Of a stretch of 64,000 nt of DNA, positions 56,945-64,000 are shown piece by piece; position 1 is the stretch's first letter; each line of letters starts with the position of its first letter. A program made the position numbers and the translations under genes. Origin of the DNA: Aspidapion aeneum (Eukaryota > Arthropoda > Insecta > Coleoptera > Brentidae); the NCBI GenBank assembly GCA_963576565.1, contig OY755047.1, positions 35,989,851-36,053,850 of the forward strand, in the 5' to 3' direction. A model generated the notes under the pieces. That model made no database searches, had not been told where the DNA came from, and saw only the letters and a program-made list of their open reading frames with translations.

Positions 56945-57294
56945 ATTATAGGTAAATTTAGTGGGAATAAGGACACTGTTGTTCTGGTAAATATACGTTT
57001 TAATCCATCGGTAACGTTTCGATAATGGTTTTTGTCTTCATCAGACCTTCATAAATAATTAGCAGTTTAATGTTGGGTTTCGTTTTTAATTTTGCGCCGT
57101 TTGTTTTCCTGATGTGCTTGAATTCTTATTTTTTGTTGTTCCAATGTACGATCTAGTCTGAAGGTCTGATGAAGACAAAAACCATTGTCGAAACGTTACC
57201 GATGGATTAAAACGTATATTTACCAGAACAACAGTGTCCTTATTCCCACTAAATTTACCTATAGTTGCATTGCAAGGACGTGATAAGTTTACCA
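56945..57294. mobile_element. Penelope-like terminal fragment, inverted, nested in RTE
   Basis: AGTACTTATGTA flanks the block exactly (56,933-56,944 and 57,295-57,306). Arms of about 105-115 bp are inverted repeats (TATAGGTAAATTTAGTGGGA, CTGTTGTTCTGGTAAATATA). Each arm contains a hammerhead-like core. The RTE sequence is continuous across the insertion when one duplication is removed. Assignment to Penelope-like elements rests on architecture and the ribozyme-like motif, not on protein. Confidence 0.75.
57166..57216 (+). ncRNA. Hammerhead-ribozyme-like core
   Basis: Exact CTGATGA, a short 3-bp stem GAC/GTC, exact GAAA, then a closing stem CGTT/AACG followed by TA, matching the conserved U-H cleavage position. 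Stem I is not apparent next to the core. The partner on the minus strand (about 57,014-57,044) has the same order with a weaker stem II. Confidence 0.55.
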
Positions 57295-58101
57295 AGTACT
57301 TATGTATTGGAAACGAATCCAGTGAGTTAGAACTAGACAATGGACAAGTAATATCTCCATGCAATGAGTATGTATACTTGGGTGTCACATTTGATAAAAC
57401 AGGAACAGACTGTAAAGAACTGGAAAAAAGAATAGTAAAAGCAAAAAGGTTATTGGATGTCTTAACAGTATTTTATGGAGCAGAGAGATAACAAAGAATG
57501 TAAAACTTAACATATATGAAACAATGGTGAAAAGCACGCTTTTGTATGGAATAGAGACTTGTCGCGTAACAGAAAAATACAAAACAAAAATGGAAAGTGT
57601 CGAAATGGATGCAATAAGAAGATCAATGAGAATATCTAGAACAGATCACATAAGAAATGAGATCATAAAGCAGGTCTTAGATTGGCAACCAATAGGGCGC
57701 AGACAAAGAGGGCGTCCTAAACTAGAATGGCAACAGTCAATCCAAAGATCAATGAGTCAAAAAAATCTGACAGAAGATGATTATCAGGATCGAAGGAGGT
57801 GGAGAATAGGCGTCGGACAACGTAGAAAAACGTTCTAAACCGACTAAATAAAAAAATATATACTTAAAGACACATTTCTCTAGAAAAATCATTTTTATTT
57901 GAATATGGAGTCGTTAAACTTGCAGGCTATCGGCTACAAAGTCAGAGTTAAGTTCGTATTATTTTCTGGCTTTCGGTACAGCCAAAGAATAATTTTTTTA
58001 AAAGTCAAAATTCATATTTATATCGACTATTAACACTCCAAAGTTCTAAATTTAATCTTCCAGAATATCCATTATGTGGGATTGTTATAGAATAGCCAGA
58101 T

Positions 58102-58313
58102 AGTTTTTTAACGTCTTTATTTTCACACAGTCTGTTTATTAAATTGCGGCGACCGGTTTCGGGATAGCTCCCATCCTCAGGCCAGCCTACAATTAAGAAA
58201 ACGTTTCTATTACAAATTTTGTCAAATTGGTCAATCAATATGATATAGCACTTTTTATAAAATTATCCTTAAGTATCCTATGAACAATGAGTACTATTTA
58301 TAAAAAACAAAAT
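58102..58313 (-). mobile_element. Inserted fragment with hammerhead-like motif, probably Penelope-like
   Basis: Present in the left arm of the palindrome and absent from the right arm. The minus strand carries GGCCTGAGGATGGGAGCTAT followed by CCCGAAACCGGTCG. No clear target duplication was found. Confidence 0.6.
58151..58180 (-). ncRNA. Hammerhead-ribozyme-like core
   Basis: Minus strand: CTGAGGA (fits CTGANGA), a GGGA/TCCC stem around GCTA, exact GAAAC, then CCGGT. Core residues are intact. Stems I and III could not be delimited by eye. Confidence 0.5.
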
Positions 58314-58797
58314 CGTAAAAAATATAAAAGGAGAAAAAAGTTTTAAAAATTTTAAAAAATTAAAAAATAAAATGGTAAAAACACAAAAGTTCGAAAATAA
58401 ATAATCTTGATTATGTTTTAATAATCACCCAATCCAAACCAAAAGAACCACATATTCAAGAAACAGTCTATAAAATTACAAAAATGACCACCTACCCTAC
58501 TTTAAATAACGGTCGAAAAAATTGTCCTGTGTGATGGAAAACAAGAGAAATTTGACGATGTGCACGCAGGACAATTTCTTTCGACGGTTATTTAAAGTAA
58601 GGTAGGTGGTCATTTTTGTATGTTTATAGATTGTTTCTTAAATATGCGGTTCTTTTGGTTTGGATTGGGCGATTATTAAAACATAATCAAGATTATTTTC
58701 GGCCTTTGTGTTTTTTCCATTTTATTTTTTATATTTTTAAAAAATTTTAAACTTTTTTCTCCTTTTATATTTTTATATTTTTTACGATCTGGCTATT

Positions 58798-59365
58798 CTA
58801 AATTTAATACTTATGGGTTCATAAATAGGGATCTTAGCCAATTTGGATCCGCCATTTTGATTGATTGAATTACTTTTTTTTCATTTGAAAACAAAATATT
58901 ATTACAAAACCTATTTTTCTAATTTTAGTCAAAAATTAGGTCCAAGGGCCCATTGTGCAGCACTATGAGTTGGACAGCAATAAAAAAATTAGCTGTGCTT
59001 TAACAAGAGATGCAAATTAGTATGTTCCAAAATTACACTTTATGTCGGGGCGCAAATTTAAAGCTACGTCACGAGTCAGCGCCTAATTGACCTGTTGTGG
59101 GCGTTGAACACCAGTTAAAAAAAGGCAGCATATTTATAGGCAAAAAGTTTCATGTATTATGTTGTTTCAACTGACGTACCATGTTCTACAAATTCTTTGA
59201 GGTGTGGTCAAAGACCTAATTAATTAATTTTGGGGCTCGTCCTCAAAACGAGGTATACATCGATGTTACTGCCTTGTTAAAGGTCGTCAGTACGGCACAA
59301 CCACTTCAGAAAACCAACTGCTAATTTGCGATATCATATAGGGTAGCCTCGGGTTTGAGGCAAAC
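58798..59365. other. AT-rich sequence, no gene seen
   Basis: No supported feature before the hairpin at 59,366. Confidence 0.4.
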
Positions 59366-59453
59366 ATCTAACATAACTACGGATATAGCTAAAGTCATCT
59401 CAGTAGGATACCTACTGAGATTGACTTTAGCTGTCTCCGTAGTGATGTTAGAT
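59366..59453. repeat. Near-perfect 88-nt hairpin
   Basis: ATCTAACATAACTACGGATA on the left and TCCGTAGTGATGTTAGAT on the right pair; the inner AGCTAAAGTC and ATCTCAGTAGG pair with GACTTTAGCT and CCTACTGAGAT. Over about 42 pairs there are two mismatches, one wobble and one single-base bulge. The apical loop is only 3 nt. Either a tiny foldback element or a small-RNA precursor. Confidence 0.85.
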
Positions 59454-59514
59454 ATATCATTCCAGCAAAAACTGTAGTTTTTTTTCCACTTTAGTCCGAC
59501 GATATAGATTTGGC

Positions 59515-60155
59515 CGGCTTTGAAGATGTACCCTTAAACAAAAACAAAGCTCCACAAAAAAATCGAAAAGCTACTTTTGAGGTCTCAGTATGTTTACTTT
59601 AAGTTTTCGGGGTCGCTGAAATCGAATCAAACTTCAAAAAATAAATAACGGTATTATTGGGTTTTGATCTTCTGCTTGAGGTTATGGAAAACCCTGACAT
59701 GATGAGTATAACAGACCTCGGATTTTGCGTTTTTTTTTATAAAGTTATACATAGCTTTGCATACATTTTTAGGTCTGATTATGTTTACTTTCGTCCCCTA
59801 TTTCACGTACCGATGTAACTGACTAATATCGGAGATACGCTACCAAAATGTTTCCCATAAGTACGACTGTTTGCTGATTTTTTAATTTTCGCTCTCTTGA
59901 GTAATTCATTAAATGCTAGTTACGTTGGTACGTGAGACAGGGGACGATATGTTTTCGGAATAGCTAAAACCTAATCTTTTAAGGTATTTTTTAAGCTGTG
60001 AAAAAATCTGACCTGATGGGGCAAAACAAACCCCAGATTTGGTGAATTCCAAAGTACAAAGTATACATCCTCAGATCTCAGAAGAAAATCGATTTAATGT
60101 GGAGCTGTGTTTTTTTTTTCAAGGGTACATTTGGAAAGCCGGCATAGAAATACAC
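59515..60155. mobile_element. Foldback element, left part of a repeat split by Copia
   Basis: GCCGGCTTTGAAGATGTACCC (59,517) mirrors GGGTACATTTGGAAAGCCGGC (60,124). CACAAAAAAATCGA, GAAATCGAATC-type and CGTACCGATGTAACT words continue the symmetry to about 59,830/59,885. Confidence 0.75.
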
Positions 60156-60267
60156 TTTTTACTCCAAACGGTTTTTTCAGTGGTTTGGGTTTGAACGTTT
60201 TCATCGCATCGACTGAAAAATGAAAGACTGAAGTGCTAAAATTCCTGGCAAAATTGTAAGTTATCTC

Positions 60268-60481
60268 TGTCGTGTTTTGACGACTATGAAGATTTTAGAA
60301 AGAATAAATTAAATTAAATTTGAAATAAAACTGTATTCACTTATCAAAGTCTATTGGACAACTACTATCAAACTAATTATACACTCATATATAAAACGAT
60401 TTAAGGTCACACATTAACTTAATTCAAATTAATGAATTGTAGTTTCTTCTCCTTTAACAATAATTCAAATTAATTTCAACA
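60268..60481 (-). repeat. Copia 3' LTR
   Basis: In coding orientation it starts TGTTGAAATTAATTTG and ends CAAAACACGACA. It has about 40 bp more than the other LTR, a second TTCAAATTAAT word flanking AATTGTAGTTTCTTCTCC, so the two LTRs differ by one indel and few substitutions. Confidence 0.9.
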
Positions 60482-60591
60482 CCCTCCTTATTTGAAATAA
60501 GTCCTTGATTAGTGACTTAATTCAAAAATTTTATCTTGTCCAGCGATTGCGTAAAAGAATCTGCTATCATCTTCTTTGTTGACACATATTC

Positions 60592-62165
60592 CTATCTCAA
60601 TATCCCGTCACTTATTTTTTCTTTTAAAAAGTGATGACGAATATCTATGTGTTTAGTCCTGGATTGATAGCCACCATTCAGTGCCAATTTCTGTGCTCCT
60701 TGATTATCGATATACAACAATGTTGGTTCTTCATTGCAACTTAATTCTCTGTTAAGGCCTCTTAACCACAAAGCTTCTTGTGCTGCCATTGCCATACTCA
60801 TGTACTCTGCCTCTGTCGTAGAAAGCGCAACAGTTGGCTGCTTCTTGCTATTCCAGGATACCGGTACAGATCTCCTATCAGATGGATCATTAGCCCAATC
60901 GGCATCACAATATCCATAAATATCTGAACTTTGTCTCTTGGTTCCATTGAACTCTAGTTTGTAATCTATTGTACCCTTTAAATATCGAAGAATACGCTTA
61001 ACAGCTAACCAGTGAGCAGATCCTGGATTATGATTAAATCGACTCACAGTACTGACTGCATAACATATGTCTGGTCTGGAGATTTGCGAAGCAAACAATA
61101 AACTCTCATCGTTTCCATTTCTTTATCAGTTTTTGGCGATTGTTCTTTTGTAAGCTTCTCTCCTGCTGCTAATGGTGTATCTACTGGGTTTGCATTCTCC
61201 ATATTGAATCTCTTTAGAACTTTCTCAATATAAACTCTTTGATCAATCCATAATTTTCTCTGTCCTCTATCTCTAATTATCTGCATTCTCAGTATATGCT
61301 TTACTTCTCCCATGTCCTTCATCTTGAATTTCTTGAACAGTTAACTTTTTAGTTTTTCTTTCTCTGTTTTGTCATTTGACAAAAGAATCATATCATCTAC
61401 ATAAATTCCAATTATTAATGTCACTTTCTCATCAATTTTATAGTAGATGCAGGAATACGCTTGACTTTGCTTTATTTCCAATACTTTTCATGAACTTATC
61501 TAATTTTTGATTCCAGACACGACTTACTTGCTTTAATCCATAAATGGACTTTTTCGATCTGCAAACTTTTTCAGTTTTATCAAAACATTCTGGAGGTCTT
61601 ATGTAAATTTCTTCAGTCAAGTCTCCCTGTAAGAAAGCGCTAACAGCATCTAATTGGTCAATGTCCAAATCTTGTTCTGCAGCTAATGCCAATAAATATC
61701 GAATTGAGGTATATGGGACTACTGGTGAGTACGTTTCCTCAGAATCAATACCTTTTCTCTGTGCATAGCCTTTAATGACTAATCGAGCTTTATACTGAAG
61801 TTCATTGATATTTTTCTTAGTCTTAAACACCCATTTACTTTGTAGCGGTTTCTGATCTGGAGGAAGATCAACAAGTTCCCAAGTTTTATTTTCTATTAAT
61901 GCATCATACTCATTTTTCATAGCTTTCATCCATTGTTGTTTATCTGGCCGATTAAGAGCTTCATTAACTTCCATAGGATCTCCTTCTGCTTTAAGAACTG
62001 CAGTGTATGTAACATAGTCCTTTAATGCTTCAGGAACCTTTCTCTCTCTCTGTGGTCTAACAACGGGAACAGGATTGTTAGCTTCTGTTTCAACTTGGTT
62101 TTGTATATTTGCATTTTCAATTTCTGTATCAAAATCATTTTCTGAGTGATCATGATTCTCATCAC
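60592..62165 (-). pseudogene. Copia Pol remnant, reverse transcriptase and RNase H
   Basis: Begins with the linker that normally follows integrase (NPVPVVRPQRERKVPEALKD), so protease and integrase are missing. RT: WMKAMKNEYDALIENKTWEL, KWVFKTKK, KARLVIKGYAQRKGIDSEET, QLDAVSAFLQGDL (catalytic motif), SIYGLKQVSRVW, then after frameshifts IYVDDMILLSND with the catalytic YVDD box. RNase H: GYCDADWANDPSDRRS, SSTTEAEYMSMA-type block (here LSTTEAEYMS), LYIDNQGAQKLA, RTKHIDIRHHFLKEKI, stop at 60,592. Frameshifts lie near 61,450 and 61,090, and a stop near 61,340. Confidence 0.93.
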
Positions 62166-62176
62166 TTTCTGTTGAC

Positions 62177-62907
62177 TTATTTGATTTTTCTTATCATTAT
62201 TTTCCTTGCCTTTTTTTTATCGCAATTTGAAGCAAAATGACCAAATTTGTTGCAGGAATAACACCTACGTCCTTTAGAATGTTGTTCTTTTTTCTGATTA
62301 TTCCCTGAAGATACTTTCTCTTTAGAATAATTTAGGCTTCGACTTGTACCATACATTGCAACTGAATGTTCTGGTCCTTTGACCACTGACACATCTTGCA
62401 AAAGCCTTGTTTTTATCGAATCATCTGTGACTGCTGTGCCGGAACTCTCTATTCCCATGATCATTGGCTGATAAGTTTCTGGTAAACCGGCTAGTAAAAT
62501 AGTGCCTACCCACTCATCACTAACTTCCATTCCAACGGCTGATAGTTTGTTGGCAGTTGTTATGATTGTATTTACATATTCTTCAACTGAACGACAACCT
62601 TCCAAAGTTGTTGTTATGAGAATACGTAAAAGGCCTACACGGCGTGTCAAACCTGAATCTTCAATAGCCTTTTTGAGATTGTCCCAAGCTTCTTTCGCTG
62701 TCTTTGATGACTGTACATGTATATAATGCATGGAGTCAACCAGAAGAATTATTTTCGAACGAGCTTTAGTTACTTTTTTGTATCAGTCTCTGAACCCTCA
62801 ACAGCCGCCCATAGTTCTTCGTGTTCTAAATAGGTCTGCACCGCAAATTTCCACGCATCGTAATTCTCACGTCCTTTAAGACGCTCGATCGGCGGAAGCT
62901 GATTCAT
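62177..62907 (-). pseudogene. Copia Gag, one frameshift
   Basis: Starts at ATG 62,907 with NQLPPIERLKGRENYDAWKF, the usual Copia Gag opening. A one-base loss in the A run near 62,775 breaks the frame. It resumes as SSKTAKEAWDNLKKAIEDSG, SVEEYVNTIITTANKLSAVG and ILLAGLPETYQPMI (the UBN2-type capsid region), and ends with the zinc knuckle CYSCNKFGHFASNC. The intact protein would form the element particle and bind its RNA. Confidence 0.92.
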
Positions 62908-62933
62908 GGTCACCTTTTGTCGGGAAATTTCTA

Positions 62934-63105
62934 GGTCGTGTTTTGACGACTATGAAGATTTTAGAAAGAATAAATTAAATTAAGTTAGAAATAAAACTGT
63001 ATTCACTTATCAAAGTCCATCGGACAACTACTATCAAACTAATTATACAGTCGTATATAAAATGATTTAGGTCACACATTAACTTAATTCAAATTAATTT
63101 CAACA
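62934..63105 (-). repeat. Copia 5' LTR
   Basis: 172 bp, homologous to 60,268-60,481. The leader between it and the gag ATG (62,907) is only about 26 bp, and I could not recognise a primer-binding site in it. Confidence 0.9.
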
Positions 63106-63110
63106 ATCTC

Positions 63111-63689
63111 GTGCGTCCCCTTATGTTAATACGCGATTGGCTTTGTACTTTTTTGCGGCTCCCGAACAAACAGTTTCTTAAATATAAAATACATTATATT
63201 GTCCGTTTTAGAAACAAAAAATAACTAATTTAACAGTGGTTTATAAGGAAAAATAAATTTTTGCCTAATCAAATGTGAAAAACTTATCTTATATACAATT
63301 TTCAAATTATTCTTTTGTTAATATTTATTTATTTGACAAATTTTTTAAAGATTATCAACACAAATAATATAGGTAGCATGATATTATTTCAAAGTGTCAT
63401 GTCATGTCATTCATTATTGTTTTGAACTTTGACAACAATTTAGACAGAGAAAGGGGATTCATTAAAATACAAATTATTAAGATTTCTTTTTATTATAATA
63501 GTTTTTTAGAATATTTTAAACTCATTCATGTCAATACAAGGTCAAGGTATACTTAAAAAACAAATTTTCTTTATTTACATAAATACCTGTTGATTCTTAA
63601 AATTTTTCTTCTAATCTTTTTATAATATTTTTAAGTGTATTATTTTATAAAATTTCATCAAGATCGAATATTTCTATTGCTTCTATCTA
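63111..63689. other. Repeat continuation then AT-rich sequence
   Basis: 63,111-63,205 is the far side of the repeat split by the Copia element. The rest shows no supported feature. Confidence 0.55.
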
Positions 63690-63960
63690 TTATTTTCAAG
63701 AGTACATTTTCAAAGCCGATCGAAACCCATACGCAAATAGCCCAACTACACTTTTTGCTCGAAACGATTTTTTCGATTTGGGTTCGAACCGGTTCACCAC
63801 ATCATCGACTAGAAAATACGAAAAACTGAAGTGTTTAAATTCCTGCCAAAACTGTGACTTATCTCCAGCATCCTCCTATGTTAATACGCTTTTTACCTTG
63901 TAGTTTTTCGCGGTTCTCGAACAAACAGTTTCTCAGGTATAAAAAATATTATTTGTCCGT
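63690..63960. repeat. Uninterrupted copy of the repeat hit by Copia
   Basis: Matches 60,115-60,267 (AGAGTACATTTTCAAAGCCG, ACTACACTTTTTGCTC-type, ACTGAAGTGTTTAAATTCCT) and then continues into words matching 63,106-63,205 (TATGTTAATACGC, CGAACAAACAGTTTCT) without a break. Confidence 0.85.
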
Positions 63961-64000
63961 CGAGATCGAATACCTAGACTGCTCTATCTATTATTTTTAA

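Larger units (their letters stand above)
55942..57838 (+). pseudogene. RTE-like reverse transcriptase and C-terminus, broken
   Basis: The best-preserved RTE frame in the window (56,187-56,549) includes DWKIAFISSIHKKGNKLDCN, NYRGISVTSTLSRLYGRIL, GFRAGRSCSDNVFCLKQ and FVDLQK. A frameshift at about 56,525 is followed by KSLRQGCCISPTLFKIYI, then FADDQVIVAND after another shift. YLGVTFDKTGTD and the C-terminal RRRWRIGVGQRRKTF follow the Penelope-like insertion. The catalytic YADD-type box is FADD here. In an intact element the protein makes cDNA at the nicked target site. Confidence 0.88.
55846..57858 (+). mobile_element. RTE-like non-LTR retrotransposon, copy 3
   Basis: TATACTTAAAGACA is repeated exactly on both flanks (55,832-55,845 and 57,859-57,872), a 14-bp target duplication. 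It is 5' truncated about 200 bp later than copy 2 and carries a 350-bp Penelope-like insertion with its own 12-bp duplication. Confidence 0.9.
58088..58797. mobile_element. Palindromic element interrupted by an insertion
   Basis: Arms 58,314-58,530 and 58,568-58,795 mirror: GTAAAAAATATAAAAGGAG, AATCTTGATTATGTTTTAAT, CCAATCCAAACCAAAAGAAC and ACCACCTACC. The outermost words TAGAATAGCCAGAT (58,089) and ATCTGGCTATTCTA (right end) show that the left arm was split by the insertion at 58,102-58,313. Confidence 0.88.
60268..63105 (-). mobile_element. Ty1/Copia LTR retrotransposon, internally deleted
   Basis: Direct LTRs (214 and 172 bp) with TG...CA ends on the right-hand side and a one-base change on the inner end of the right LTR. 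ATCTC is duplicated on both flanks (60,263-60,267 and 63,106-63,110). Minus-strand order: LTR, gag, residual inter-domain linker, reverse transcriptase, RNase H, purine-rich AAGGAGGG tract, LTR. Protease and integrase are absent. The repeat it landed in continues at 63,106 and has an uninterrupted relative at 63,690-63,960. Confidence 0.93.

Overview
The window looks like a transposon-rich, AT-rich stretch of an insect nuclear genome. A beetle-like genome is my best guess, from the mix of element families and the general feel of the sequence; this is inference, not proof. There are no bacterial-style operons. Nearly all recognisable protein coding is transposon relics, plus a few short exons of host genes that lack start codons or are too short to stand out as open frames.

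Host genes. The safest host feature is one exon of a Fat-like cadherin (13,723-13,930, +), possibly preceded by a small exon ending at 13,320. On the + strand from 17.8 to 22.5 kb I see five small exon-like blocks with canonical splice sites, all joined in phase 2. Two of them sit in a tandemly duplicated segment. I propose them as a micro-exon gene of unknown function. On the minus strand, 8,284-8,414 could be a last exon encoding a C-terminal membrane helix, and 10,875-10,978 could be another exon.

Mobile elements, left to right. 1,129-2,523 is a head-to-head Penelope-like element with a 15-bp target duplication and hammerhead-like motifs in its inverted ends. 2,560-2,985 and 29,896-30,260 are two copies of a foldback element whose arms carry tRNA-like sequence. 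hAT relics lie at 4,690-5,053, 19,146-19,413 and 28,571-29,743. The 4.3 kb relic adjoins a gene-like fragment, and the other two keep 8-bp target duplications. Small terminal-inverted-repeat elements (MITEs) lie at 12,786, 28,163 and 31,193. Foldback palindromes lie at 20.0-21.0, 22.99-23.17, 23.2-24.1, 25.7-26.1, 34.5-34.8, 34.96-35.62, 42.5-43.5, 43.86-44.89, 58.1-58.8 and 59.5-60.2 kb.

Retrotransposons. A Jockey-like element occupies 38,576-41,925 (12-bp target duplication, broken ORFs). Three RTE-like copies lie at 31.0-31.9 (-), 50.87-53.66 (+) and 55.85-57.86 kb (+). The second carries a CR1-like insertion and the third a Penelope-like insertion. A Copia element lies at 60,268-63,105 (-, with LTRs and a 5-bp target duplication) and has lost protease and integrase. 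Between 45.6 and 49.3 kb lies a tandem array with a higher-order period of about 2.2 kb. The rest is AT-rich sequence in which I see no gene.
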